Positions 35,423 to 43,820 of a stretch of DNA of 64,000 nt are shown in pieces (within the stretch, counting starts at the first letter, position 1; each line of letters opens with the position of its first letter). The notes under the pieces were generated by a model. It was given only the letters and a program-made list of their open reading frames with translations, was not told the origin of the DNA and did not search any database. A program made the translations under genes and the position numbers. This DNA is from Holophaga foetida DSM 6591 (GTDB lineage Bacteria > Acidobacteriota > Holophagae > Holophagales > Holophagaceae), in contig NZ_KI912268.1 of the NCBI RefSeq assembly GCF_000242615.2, forward strand, positions 1,177,462 through 1,241,461, written 5' to 3'.

Positions 35423-36124
35423 TCAGGGAGTGAAGAAAAAGTCGACATCCATTGGCCCCCCGTTCGGCAAGGGCTCCTGGAGCAGGCTTCGGGTCTCACC
35501 CATGGGAAGCTCCAGCATGGCGAGGATGCGTTCCATCAGAACCTGCTCCTGTTCGTCTGCCGAACGCCCTTCGGGATAATCACAGAGGGTGCCCACGATC
35601 ATCCAGAGGAGGAGCCCCCAGAGGGTGTCGCTCTGGGCCAGGGTCAGGAGCCTACCGCTCTCCGCCATGGAACAAAGCCGCCTGAAACCGAAGACCGGAA
35701 GGCCCTGTCGCAGGGCATCCACCAGGATGGATGGGGCGGGCACCCAGCTCCTCCAATGACGCTCAGTCAGAAGATCGTGAATAAGGAGACGGGTGGCGAG
35801 CACGCACCCCCGGATCGGCTCAGTGCGGTGGAGACAGAGGGTGGTCATGAAGCAGTGGCGCCCAAGGTTGTGAACCTGAAGGGCGAGCAGCAGGCTTCCG
35901 AGCTCCTCCTTGGAGCGGAAGTGGCTGTATACCGTTCCGAAACCCACATCGGCCCGTTGGGCCACATCCTGGATCCGAAGCCCCTCGACTCCCCGCTCCT
36001 GGAGACACTGAGCGGCTGCCTCCAGGATCCGAATCCGAGTCTGATCACGGCGCCAAGCCCTCCGCCCCCCTGGAAATTGCCTCGGGGTCCGGGCGGGGAG
36101 GTCCTGCGGGCATGTTGGAGACAT
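35423..36124 (-). CDS. TetR-family regulator inside the B12-riboswitch set
   Basis: 233 residues. Helix-turn-helix at ~32-80: RIRILEAAAQCLQERGVEGL, then IQDVAQRADVGFGTVYSHFRSKEELG, clear TetR marks. The C-terminal domain is helical with Cys/His-containing stretches (NLGRHCFMTTLCLHR), possibly relevant for a metal or tetrapyrrole ligand, but this is a guess. The start codon overlaps the stop of the NifK-like gene (TGATG), so it is translated with the reductase. It may tune the same set in response to substrate or product. Confidence 0.85.
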   Translation of the reverse strand: MSPTCPQDLPARTPRQFPGGRRAWRRDQTRIRILEAAAQCLQERGVEGLRIQDVAQRADVGFGTVYSHFRSKEELGSLLLALQVHNLGRHCFMTTLCLHRTEPIRGCVLATRLLIHDLLTERHWRSWVPAPSILVDALRQGLPVFGFRRLCSMAESGRLLTLAQSDTLWGLLLWMIVGTLCDYPEGRSADEQEQVLMERILAMLELPMGETRSLLQEPLPNGGPMDVDFFFTP

Positions 36125-37416
36125 CAGAATAGGCCCCGAATCACCTGTTCCAGGAGGGTGGTGGCACCCCGCACTCCGAGGAGGGGCCTGGGCAGGAAGT
36201 CCGGGATCGGATCGGCGGGAAACTCCAGGTCTAGCGCCGGTATGCCCAAACTCCGGGCCAGCATGGCTGCGGCCCCATCGGCGAAGAGGATGTCCACCTC
36301 CCCCTGACGCCAGGAACGCCCCCAGGCATCACCCAGGCCATGGGCCTGAAGCCAAACGTGCAGTTGCTGGGCCAGTTCCGAATCGGCCCCGTCACTGAGC
36401 ACCACGGAGACCGGCAACATTCCTAGATAGCCATGGAGCCATTGAACCAAGGGGAGGGCCAGGGAAGCTTCAAGATGGACCGCAAAAGCCGCCCCCTTCA
36501 AGGTCTCCAGAGAGCCGACACATCGGTCCAGGAGATGGGCGACCTTACGACGCTCCTGGCGAATATCTTCCAGGGCGGGGTTCGGGTCGACCACCGCCGC
36601 CTCCGCCACCGCGCGAATCCACGCTTCAGTGGCGGCGTATCCCAAGGGAGCGCCCAGAGGGCCTTCCACGACACGGCCAGGAAACCTCGCTCCAATCCAT
36701 GGGACTACTGCGTCTGCAAAAGGGGCATGGACCACCGCCAGGACCTCCGCTGAGGCCATCCGAGCGCAGGCTTCCCCATCCGCCCCAGCCCCCAGGGCGC
36801 AGACGACCTCCAGCCCGCAGAGGCCAAGGAGGCGATGCAGCTCCTCCAGGCTCCCTTCCCAACGGGCGTGGGACAGGGAAAGCCCCAGCAGGGCCACCGT
36901 GCGGGGTTGAACGGCGGCGGGCTCCAGGTCCAGAGCTTCCAGCATGGCGATGAGCCCCTTCTGGAAGCCGACGGCGAAGGGGGCCGAAAGTGCGGGCATC
37001 TCTACGATGGCACAGGGACGTCCCGGGAGGATTTCATCGGCGCAAGCCCGGAGGTCATCCCCGATCAAGGCTGCTCCAGGGGAATTGACGATGGCCAGGG
37101 GCCCATCGCCTCGTCCTGCGATGACCTTGAGGGATTCCTCCAGCTTGGCCCTGGCGCCGAAGACAATATCGTTGCCGTCCATGGAGGTAGTGGGGATGCG
37201 CGGCTGACCGAAGAAGAATGGATCAGCATAGTTCATGCGTTCACGGGCATCCCCCCGGGGGCGCATGTGCTCGGAAAGGTAGCTGTGAGGCCCCCGGCAC
37301 CCGGTGGGGCCATGGAGGATCACGTCCCCCTCCCCGAAGCTTTCGAGTCCCAGCAGGACGCCGGTCAGACCGTCCGGCACTTCGGTCTGTATCAGGGTTC
37401 CATTCTCAGAGATCAT
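36124..37416 (-). CDS. Nitrogenase-like component 1, NifK/BchB/BchZ-like subunit
   Basis: 430 residues from the ATG at 37416 (GGAGGG 8 bases upstream), overlapping the fusion gene by 11 bases; a longer start would reach far into that gene. The fold is that of nitrogenase component 1 beta chains: VILHGPTGCRGPHSYL (~32-47), TTSMDGNDIVFGARAKLEESL, and AALIGDDLRACADEI. Of the three P-cluster Cys of NifK only one survives, Cys40 in HGPTGC; the first site reads TEVPDG and the third NSPGAALIGDD. In the protochlorophyllide reductase BchB the single ligand, an Asp, is at the equivalent place, and in BchZ a Cys. This predicts one [4Fe-4S] cluster shared with the D-like domain of the neighbour. Substrate unknown; context points to a tetrapyrrole. 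Confidence 0.85.
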   Translation of the reverse strand: MISENGTLIQTEVPDGLTGVLLGLESFGEGDVILHGPTGCRGPHSYLSEHMRPRGDARERMNYADPFFFGQPRIPTTSMDGNDIVFGARAKLEESLKVIAGRGDGPLAIVNSPGAALIGDDLRACADEILPGRPCAIVEMPALSAPFAVGFQKGLIAMLEALDLEPAAVQPRTVALLGLSLSHARWEGSLEELHRLLGLCGLEVVCALGAGADGEACARMASAEVLAVVHAPFADAVVPWIGARFPGRVVEGPLGAPLGYAATEAWIRAVAEAAVVDPNPALEDIRQERRKVAHLLDRCVGSLETLKGAAFAVHLEASLALPLVQWLHGYLGMLPVSVVLSDGADSELAQQLHVWLQAHGLGDAWGRSWRQGEVDILFADGAAAMLARSLGIPALDLEFPADPIPDFLPRPLLGVRGATTLLEQVIRGLF

Positions 37417-39586
37417 TGCGCCATCCCTCCCGGGGGGGGAGCAGCAGCGATCGACGCCACCGCTCCGCCAGGTCCAATCCAGCAAAGAAACCCGCATCGG
37501 GGCAGTAGGGGAGCAGTTCCACCCGGCATTCCGCTGGCTGGGTGGGCCAGACCGTGTTGGCCAGCGTCAGATCCGGCATCAGTTCACGGATATCCCGATC
37601 CCGCTGTTCCCGGGTATATCCGGTAACCACCGGCAGGTGGCGGGCGTATCGCGTGTGGAACGTGTCGTCCCAAGCGGAGGGAAGGATGCCCACTTTCACG
37701 ATCTCCATCCCCAATTCCAGGGCCAATTCCAGGATCCAGTCCACCCGGTGGTTCGGGGTGACGATCAGAACCCGAAGTCCCTCAAAGGCGGGGCGTAGGC
37801 GCTCGATGCCCTGCTCGTAGCGTTCGAGGTTCTCGGCAATCAGTGCCCTCGCCTCTCCCTCCTTCCCGAATAGCTCCCCCAGGGTCTGGAGCCAGAGGCA
37901 GGTGGCTCCGAAACCGACCGGATAGGGAACCTCTAGGAAGGGTACCTGGAAGCGGTCCACCAGGAAGTCCCGGACGGCGCGCCCCATGGCGTCCTCACTG
38001 GCCAGGATGTTGAGCTTGGCCTTCTTGAACCCCCGGATCTCTTCCGTGGAGGTGTCCCGGATGAAGCGGCAGTTGATGCCAATCCCAAGCGCCCCCAGGA
38101 GAGCCTTCAGGATCACGAAATTGCCCTCGGTATTGGTGGCCAGATTCTTCTCAGCCACCAGATTGACAAAATTACCCTCGGGTTTTTGCTCCGGATCGAT
38201 GAAGCGCTCCGCGATGCCCACGACGGCGTCAATGATGCCCTGCATATAGTCGCCCGTGAGATTTCCGTCGGCCTTGAGGGGGAGCACCGACAGGCCAACT
38301 AGGCCCCCCTGGCGGGCGGTGAGGGCGCGTTCCACATCGTCGCCGATGATTCCCGCAGCACAGGTCGTGGCCACAAAGATGGTATTGGGTGCCCGTTGGA
38401 TCGCATCATCCAGCCCAGCCTCAAGCAGATCTCCTCCGCCAAAGATGGCCACCCGTTCATCCATGGCGGTGCAATGGAGTGGCGCGGCGAGCGCCGCGAC
38501 CGGTGACAGTCCATGCCTGAACCAATTCCTTCGGGCCGAGGCCCCCCGCCCATGCTCGGAGATGAAGGCGCAGCTCCGGGGCCCGTGGACCAGGGTCAGG
38601 CTGTCCTTCACCTGGAGGGCTGTATGCACCGCGCCATTGAAGGCGCAGCCGTGAAGGATTTCCTGGCTGCGGACGCTCTTGGACCAGTATCGCCCCTGGG
38701 GGACATTCCCGATGGCCCCAATGGGAGCCGATTCACGAATCGGCAATTCCGGGCTTGGAGGTCTTGCAGGAATGGCCACATGGTGTCCCAGGATCCGGGA
38801 CTCCAGCACTTCGGGGTCCAGAGGGCGGGCGGGGAAGCTCCAGCCACCTTGGAGTATAGCTGTGGCCAAACCACCGAACTGAGCTGTGATGGGATGATCG
38901 CGAAAGGCCTGGGCCAGCGTCTGCCCCTTGCGCTCCGCTTCCATGAATACATCGTTTCTCGGAAGATCCAGAAGGAGGGGCACCTGAACCGCTTCCGCGA
39001 AGCGATTCACCCGATCCGTCTCGTCCGGGAGCCCCCTACGGTTGAGGAGGATGCCTCCCACGCGGTAGCCCCCACTCTCAAAATTGCGAATTCCCCGGAG
39101 AATGTTGTTGGCGGCATAGAGAGCCATGAACTCGCCGCTGGTGACGATATAGACAAGATCTGCGTAGGCCTCCCTCAGGGGGACCGCGAAGCCTCCACAG
39201 ACCACATCCCCCAGGACGTCATAGAGGGTAATGTCGTACCCGCGTTCCTGCAGGCCAAGGGTCTCAAGCATTTGAAAGGCGCTGAGGATGCCCCGCCCGG
39301 CACAACCGACACCGGGTTCAGGTCCTCCGGCCTCCACACAGTCGATGTCCGCGAAGCCCCGCTCGACCACGTCTTCCAGCCTCCGGCCAGAGGGGCCGGT
39401 ATGCCTCAGGTAGTCGAGTACGGTCGGAAGCCGCCGCCCCTCAAGGAGGAGCCGCGTGGAATCCTGCTTCGGGTCACACCCGATCTGGAGGACCTTGGCC
39501 CCTTGAAGGGCCATGGCTGCCGAGAGATTGGCCGAAAGCGTGGACTTTCCGATGCCGCCCTTCCCGTAGATGGCGATCTGCTTCAT
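37406..39586 (-). CDS. Fused NifH-like reductase and NifD-like subunit of a nitrogenase-like enzyme
   Basis: 726 residues, start ATG at 39586 with GGAG 6 bases upstream. Residues 1-~255 are a complete NifH/BchL/BchX-type ATPase: P-loop GKGGIGKS (8-15), QIGCDPKQDST (DPKxDST motif), and the [4Fe-4S] ligands Cys95 (GVGCAGRGI) and Cys130 (LGDVVCGGFAVP). After a linker (~256-305) comes a NifD-like domain with Cys314 (LHGCAF), Cys339 (HGPRSCAF) and Cys409 (ATTCAAGIIGDD), the three cluster ligands expected of such subunits. The FeMo-cofactor Cys is absent: the matching region reads MGRAVRDFLVDRFQVPFLE. Known relatives (DPOR, COR, CfbCD) keep the H and D parts as separate genes, so the fusion is odd. 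Expected to donate electrons with ATP to its own D domain and the NifK-like partner. Confidence 0.87.
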   Translation of the reverse strand: MKQIAIYGKGGIGKSTLSANLSAAMALQGAKVLQIGCDPKQDSTRLLLEGRRLPTVLDYLRHTGPSGRRLEDVVERGFADIDCVEAGGPEPGVGCAGRGILSAFQMLETLGLQERGYDITLYDVLGDVVCGGFAVPLREAYADLVYIVTSGEFMALYAANNILRGIRNFESGGYRVGGILLNRRGLPDETDRVNRFAEAVQVPLLLDLPRNDVFMEAERKGQTLAQAFRDHPITAQFGGLATAILQGGWSFPARPLDPEVLESRILGHHVAIPARPPSPELPIRESAPIGAIGNVPQGRYWSKSVRSQEILHGCAFNGAVHTALQVKDSLTLVHGPRSCAFISEHGRGASARRNWFRHGLSPVAALAAPLHCTAMDERVAIFGGGDLLEAGLDDAIQRAPNTIFVATTCAAGIIGDDVERALTARQGGLVGLSVLPLKADGNLTGDYMQGIIDAVVGIAERFIDPEQKPEGNFVNLVAEKNLATNTEGNFVILKALLGALGIGINCRFIRDTSTEEIRGFKKAKLNILASEDAMGRAVRDFLVDRFQVPFLEVPYPVGFGATCLWLQTLGELFGKEGEARALIAENLERYEQGIERLRPAFEGLRVLIVTPNHRVDWILELALELGMEIVKVGILPSAWDDTFHTRYARHLPVVTGYTREQRDRDIRELMPDLTLANTVWPTQPAECRVELLPYCPDAGFFAGLDLAERWRRSLLLPPREGWRNDL

Positions 39587-39588
39587 GA

Positions 39589-40368
39589 CTACTCCAGATT
39601 GAAGGTGATGGGAACGTGGACCCATGCGGCCACTGCCTCGGAACCTCGATGGGCGGCCACAAAGATCCAGCGCCGGACGGTATCCATGGCCGCTGCGTCC
39701 AGACGGGGGAAGCCACTGGTGGCCTTAATCTCCACCTGGTCCACATGACCATCGGGCTTTACCAGGACCCGGAGTACCACCGTGCCTGTTTCACGAGCCC
39801 GGCGGCAATAGATGGGATAGACAGGGGCGGGGTTGCGAAGATAGGCCGCATCCGCCCTCGGGGGGACCACATCGCTGCCGGTTCCCCCGAGCCCCCCCCC
39901 CACCACGCCGCCCTTCTTGCCGCCAACGACACCACCCACTACCCCTCCAACCTCTCCCCCAGGGACACCCCCGGGCACACCAATCCCTGCTGGAGTTGGT
40001 GATGCCTGGGGAAGCGTTGAAGGCTGTTGGATATCCGTGGGTTCGGGAGACCGCTCGGTTGGTTTTTCCTCGATTTCCTTGGCCTGCGAAGGGGATGGTC
40101 TCGCCTCACCGCCCCCTCCGGCCGGAGGGGGTGGCGGTGGCGGTGGGGGCTCATCACTGATCACTTCCCGGATGGAAATGCCGACAACTCGGCGCTCGGG
40201 TTGGCAGGACCCGCGACGGAGGCAGAGGATTCCCAGTCCCAGGAGTGCCCCGGTAACGACCCCAAAAAGGCAAAGGACCAGTATGCGGGAAGGCCGACGG
40301 AGGTCACCCGAGAGGTGATCCCGGTAGACCGCATCCAGCAGGGCATCATTCAAGGAACCGGGAGTCAT
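39589..40368 (-). CDS. tonB: TonB-family energy-transducing protein
   Basis: 259 residues. A membrane helix near the N-terminus (~30-50, ILVLCLFGVVTGALLGLGIL), a periplasmic spacer with a Pro run (~74-83), a Glu/Pro-rich part and an unusual Gly/Val stretch (GGEVGGVVGGVVGGKKGG), and a C-terminal TonB domain (~175-259): APVYPIYCRRARETGTVVLR, VDQVEIKATSGFPRLDAAAM, VRRWIFVAA. It lies between its receptor gene and the reductase genes, and ExbB/ExbD genes follow in the same set, so a dedicated uptake motor is encoded. RBS GGAG 7 bases before the ATG. Confidence 0.9.
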   Translation of the reverse strand: MTPGSLNDALLDAVYRDHLSGDLRRPSRILVLCLFGVVTGALLGLGILCLRRGSCQPERRVVGISIREVISDEPPPPPPPPPAGGGGEARPSPSQAKEIEEKPTERSPEPTDIQQPSTLPQASPTPAGIGVPGGVPGGEVGGVVGGVVGGKKGGVVGGGLGGTGSDVVPPRADAAYLRNPAPVYPIYCRRARETGTVVLRVLVKPDGHVDQVEIKATSGFPRLDAAAMDTVRRWIFVAAHRGSEAVAAWVHVPITFNLE

Positions 40369-40424
40369 GGCTCAACTCCAAAAAGGGAATGCCAGCGGCT
40401 TCCCCATAAGACGTCTGGGCATCC

Positions 40425-42404
40425 CTAGAAAAGCCACTTGGCGCCGCCCACGAAGGTCCGTTCGGCCATCGGGTAGCCGAGGTTGTACTCATAGCAGCGG
40501 TTGAGTATGTTTTCCACGGAGGCCGTCAACTCAATGGCCTTGAGGGGACGGTAGGCCCCCTTCAGGCTCAATAGAACGAAGCCGCCCTTGCTGATGTTCA
40601 GCCCGTAGGTGCTGCTGGAGCTGTTCCAGTCCGTGGCCCATTCGTGGCCATGGTAGGAAGCAATGAACTGGGCGTCCCAGGACTCCTGGCCCAGCTTCAT
40701 ACCCGCCGAAGCGCTCCATTTGGGGGTAGAGGTGAGCGTGCTCCATGCACCGCTGGCCTTCTCTTCGAAGCGGGTCAGGTAGTTGATGTGGGCGTATGGC
40801 TCCAGGACCATCCTGAGCCTCAGGGCCGCACCCAGATCATAGCTGGCGTTCATCTCGAAGCCTTCCAACTTGGCCTCCCCCGCATTCCGGTAGGTCGAGG
40901 CAGTCAGGGCGGAACTGTAGTAGCTGACAATCTTGTCCTTGAAGTCTGTGTGGAAATACGAGACGTCCCCCCGGAAGGCCCCCTTCACCACCTCGATCCC
41001 CATATCCACAGTGGTGCTCTTCTCGGGGCTCAGCCCGGCGTTGCCCACATAGTGGGTGCCCCAGGAATAGTAGTCCGCAGCCAACTCCAGCGGGGCGGGG
41101 GCCCGGAAGGCGGTTCCGGCATTGGCCTTGATGGTGATGCTCTCGGTGAGCTTGTAGACCACGCCACCCCGCACCGTGGTGTGATCGAGGCTGTCATCTT
41201 TGGCTGTCATGCCGCTCAGGCCAGGCGTATCCAGGATGCTGTTCTCAAAGCGATCGAAGCGCAGGCCCGCACTCACCAGGAGCCGCTTCTCCAGGAGGCT
41301 CATGCGCCCCTCGGCGAAGGCTCCATAACTGTCGTAGCGGGAGTTGGGGTTGTAGGGAGAACCAGCAGTCCGAACGCTCTGAACCTTGATTCGGTCCCAC
41401 TGACCCCCGGTAACGATGCGATGGTCCCCCACGGTGAAGGTCTTCTGAAGGCTCAGGCCCTGGGTGTCCGTGTCGGTCTTGTCCAGAGCGTCAGTACCGG
41501 GACCTGAGGAGTAGTCCGCGTTGCTGTACCATTCATCCCGATCCGCCACATAGTAGTATTTTGCCTGCAGAGACTCAGTGCGGTAATTCAGGTCCAAGGC
41601 GTCCCGCTTTTTGTTGTTGTAGTCATCGGGGTCTGCGGAGTAAGTCGCTCCCTGGGAGCCGATATCCCACCCCTTCCAGTGCTGGTACCCCAGGGACAGG
41701 TGGTGCCCTGCCGCGATTTCGTATCCCAGGCGTGTCGAAAGCGTCTCGGCCTTGTATCCGCTGTTTTCAATCGTCCCGTAGTCCGCAGCCTCGTAGTCGC
41801 CCTGCCCTTCCCGGCTCAGGGTTGCGGAAAAATCCAACTTCCCAACCTTGCCCTGAGCCTCCCCAAAGACCTTCCAGTAGTCCCAGGAGCCGCCTTCAAC
41901 ACCAAGGGCACCATGGCAGCCATCCTTGGTTCCCTCCTTGGTGATGATATTGACCACACCACCCATGGCAGCCGATCCGAATAGCACCGAGGCTGGTCCC
42001 TTGACAATCTCTATGCGCTCGATGTCCTGAGCCGGGATCTTAGCCAAGTTAACCGTGCCAGCCCTGCTGCCATTGATTAGGATCAGCACCCGGCTGGTGT
42101 AACTGCTGGACCAGTTGCTTTGGAGTCCCCGGATACCAATAGAACCAGTCAGACAGCCGTTGTATTTTGTGACGTGGCCAATGCCCGCCTCGGCGATCAG
42201 ATCCCCCGCATTCCTGGAGGTTGAGTTCTTGATATCGTCCTGGGAGACAACCTGGACAGAGGCAGGCACGTCTTTCTTGGCTTCCTTGACGGCAGTGGCC
42301 GTGACGATCACTTCCTGGAGATCCGCAGGCTCGGCAGCGGCGCTGGGCAGAGTGGCCAGCAGAAGCCCCAGTGGAAGCGTGTGTTTATGGGAAAGGGGGT
42401 TCAT
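40425..42404 (-). CDS. TonB-dependent receptor, BtuB-like
   Basis: 659 residues with signal peptide (LPLGLLLATLPSAAA, cut near residue 24) and TonB-box-like segment DLQEVIVTATAVKEAKK. The plug reads VPASVQVVSQDDIKN, GIGIRGLQS-type motif (SIGIRGLQSN) and IERIEIVKGPASVLFGSAAMGG; the rest is a 22-strand barrel ending in WLF. Its start overlaps the exported cbiZ stop by four bases (ATGA), and tonB follows. With a cobalamin riboswitch at the head of the set, a corrinoid or a related metal-tetrapyrrole is the most likely cargo. Confidence 0.88.
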   Translation of the reverse strand: MNPLSHKHTLPLGLLLATLPSAAAEPADLQEVIVTATAVKEAKKDVPASVQVVSQDDIKNSTSRNAGDLIAEAGIGHVTKYNGCLTGSIGIRGLQSNWSSSYTSRVLILINGSRAGTVNLAKIPAQDIERIEIVKGPASVLFGSAAMGGVVNIITKEGTKDGCHGALGVEGGSWDYWKVFGEAQGKVGKLDFSATLSREGQGDYEAADYGTIENSGYKAETLSTRLGYEIAAGHHLSLGYQHWKGWDIGSQGATYSADPDDYNNKKRDALDLNYRTESLQAKYYYVADRDEWYSNADYSSGPGTDALDKTDTDTQGLSLQKTFTVGDHRIVTGGQWDRIKVQSVRTAGSPYNPNSRYDSYGAFAEGRMSLLEKRLLVSAGLRFDRFENSILDTPGLSGMTAKDDSLDHTTVRGGVVYKLTESITIKANAGTAFRAPAPLELAADYYSWGTHYVGNAGLSPEKSTTVDMGIEVVKGAFRGDVSYFHTDFKDKIVSYYSSALTASTYRNAGEAKLEGFEMNASYDLGAALRLRMVLEPYAHINYLTRFEEKASGAWSTLTSTPKWSASAGMKLGQESWDAQFIASYHGHEWATDWNSSSSTYGLNISKGGFVLLSLKGAYRPLKAIELTASVENILNRCYEYNLGYPMAERTFVGGAKWLF

Positions 42405-43297
42405 GGCTTCTCCTTGAGAGGGGTGGGTTGGGTTTTCTTGAATCCGTTCTGCTTGCCCAGGGCCTCCAGGACCGCCTGATGGACGGCCTGAGCCATGAGA
42501 TCCCCGATGCGGCTATGACCCCCGGGGTAGGTCACCAGAGGGCCACTCGTGCCTGAGACAACGATCATGCTGTCCGTGCCGGTGCCCGTGGCCTGGACCC
42601 CCTTGGTGCAGCTACTGGAGACATTCAGATCCTCCAGGGCAGCGGTCTTGGCCTCGGTGGCCGTGATGATGGCCCGCGCCAAGCCCCCGTCCGTCAACCG
42701 GGCATTGGTGAGGATCAGGATATTGATAGTGCCAGGCTTAGGTGCCTTGGCTTGAAGGGTGGCTGGAAAAGCCGGGTCCGGTTCAATGTAGGTGCCCTCA
42801 TCCACGCCCGCCCGCAAGGCATTGCCACGGGCCCCCGCCGTGGCCAGGACCGTGACCGTGAATGGGGGAAAGGTGCGGGTCACGACCGCGCCGTTGTCCA
42901 AGTCTGCGGCGGTGGCCATCATGGCCGTGTCGCCGGGGCGGAGGCCCAGCCGACCCGCCATCTGTTCCTGGATCGTTCGGGCATAGACCTTCCCACCTAC
43001 TTCCTGGGGAGTCTTCATGGCTTCCTCGACCTGGAGCCAGAGGGCAGGCTGGGCCGCGTGGTTTCCCGCAGCCAGAACATCCAGGATGCCGTCGTTGGTA
43101 GAGATGGCCCGCCTGCGGGAAGGGAATCTCACCACCAGTGTCTTCTCCCAGAGCCTGTTCCGCTCGGCTCGGACGATGGAAGCCTTGGCGTCCAGGCATT
43201 CGGAGAGCGTTGGAACATCTAATGCAAAAATATTGCATTTAATAGAAAATATGACAAAAATATAACAAATCCACCTGAGCGCACCGACACGATTCAT
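42401..43297 (-). CDS. cbiZ: Exported CbiZ-like adenosylcobinamide amidohydrolase
   Basis: 298 residues from the ATG at 43297, preferred because GAGGAA stands 4 bases before it and it gives a signal peptide (RWICYIFVIFSIKCNIFA). CbiZ cuts the amide bond between aminopropanol and the corrin ring, giving cobyric acid, the first step of corrinoid salvage and remodelling. Family motifs: NILILTNARLTDGGLARAI, TATEAKTAALEDLNV and ATGTGTDSMIVV near the C-terminus. Known CbiZ enzymes are cytoplasmic; this one appears to be periplasmic, and a second cytoplasmic copy is present at 59832-61007. First gene after the minus-strand riboswitch. Confidence 0.85.
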   Translation of the reverse strand: MNRVGALRWICYIFVIFSIKCNIFALDVPTLSECLDAKASIVRAERNRLWEKTLVVRFPSRRRAISTNDGILDVLAAGNHAAQPALWLQVEEAMKTPQEVGGKVYARTIQEQMAGRLGLRPGDTAMMATAADLDNGAVVTRTFPPFTVTVLATAGARGNALRAGVDEGTYIEPDPAFPATLQAKAPKPGTINILILTNARLTDGGLARAIITATEAKTAALEDLNVSSSCTKGVQATGTGTDSMIVVSGTSGPLVTYPGGHSRIGDLMAQAVHQAVLEALGKQNGFKKTQPTPLKEKP

Positions 43298-43439
43298 TAA
43301 CTTCCTCATAATCAACACTTAAAAGCGACAAGCCTTCAGCTGCCCCATGACCAATTGGAGCCCTACTTGTCCTGTTTGCCTGTGAATGAATCAGCTGCCA
43401 GTCATGACTTTGACCCCCTGGTGTGGGGGGCAGGCAGAA

Positions 43440-43499
43440 GCGGGTGCGAGCATCGCTCGCCCAGCCCCTCCGAGCCCTCGCGGAGTTGTTTTGGCCTAA
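43440..43499 (-). promoter_or_regulatory. Hairpins after the minus-strand riboswitch (expression platform)
   Basis: Downstream of the aptamer the transcript can form CUCCG/CGGAG and GCGAGC-GAU-GCUCGC stem-loops before a further ~140-base leader to cbiZ. There is no T run, so a translational or Rho-linked mechanism is more likely than an intrinsic terminator. In the rest of the leader (43298-43439) I see no gene. Confidence 0.5.
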
Positions 43500-43676
43500 C
43501 CGCTCAGGCAGGTCTCCTGGCTCACGGGTCTCGGAGACTGGCTCCATCGCGGCTCCCCGTCTTCCCGACATTCCTGTCAGTGACGATGGGGGGAATCGCT
43601 TCCCGATCACAGTGGCGGGACCGCGCCGGATTCTCACCGGCTTCCCTGTTGGGCCCTTGCGGGCACCTGGGCGGAC
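43500..43676 (-). ncRNA. Cobalamin riboswitch (minus strand)
   Basis: Read on the minus strand, the aptamer shows the core GGGAAGCCGGTGAGAATCCG, then CCCGCCACTGTGA, a CACTG and GGGAAGACGG segment, and the B12 box AGCCAGGAGACCTGCC (plus-strand 43507-43522). The ends CCGCCCAGG and CCTGAGCGG can close as P1. It controls the set that starts with exported cbiZ. Binding of adenosyl- or other cobalamin would switch the downstream genes off. Confidence 0.95.
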
Positions 43677-43690
43677 TATCAATCCTGGTC

Positions 43691-43720
43691 ATACTAATGA
43701 TCCACCCGCGAGAGTGTCAA
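43691..43720 (-). promoter_or_regulatory. Sigma-70-type promoter for the minus-strand set
   Basis: On the minus strand TTGACA (43720-43715) and TAGTAT (43696-43691) are spaced by 18 bases, a near-consensus vegetative promoter. Transcription would begin close to 43684, a few bases before the riboswitch P1 helix. Confidence 0.75.
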
Positions 43721-43811
43721 CGTTAAATTTCACCTAACATCACTTTTGGATACGCCACATACTTGCCACAAAAAAACTGTTGCTAGTCATACCAGCATGC
43801 TAATGTGGTCC

Positions 43812-43817
43812 TACAAT
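43812..43817 (+). promoter_or_regulatory. Possible -10 box for the plus-strand set
   Basis: TACAAT lies about 7 bases before the likely beginning of the plus-strand riboswitch and would suit a -10 element. No convincing -35 box is found at the right distance; TTGCCA (43763-43768) and TTGCTA (43780-43785) are too far, so the assignment is tentative. Confidence 0.35.
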
Positions 43818-43820
43818 TTA

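Noticed and set aside
37406-39586. Nitrogen fixation genes (nifH/nifD)
   Set aside because: The D-like part lacks the FeMo-cofactor Cys and the K-like partner lacks two of three P-cluster Cys; no nifE, nifN or nifB is present.
43298-43439. Small leader peptide gene before exported cbiZ
   Set aside because: No start codon with ribosome-binding site and sensible frame found in the leader.
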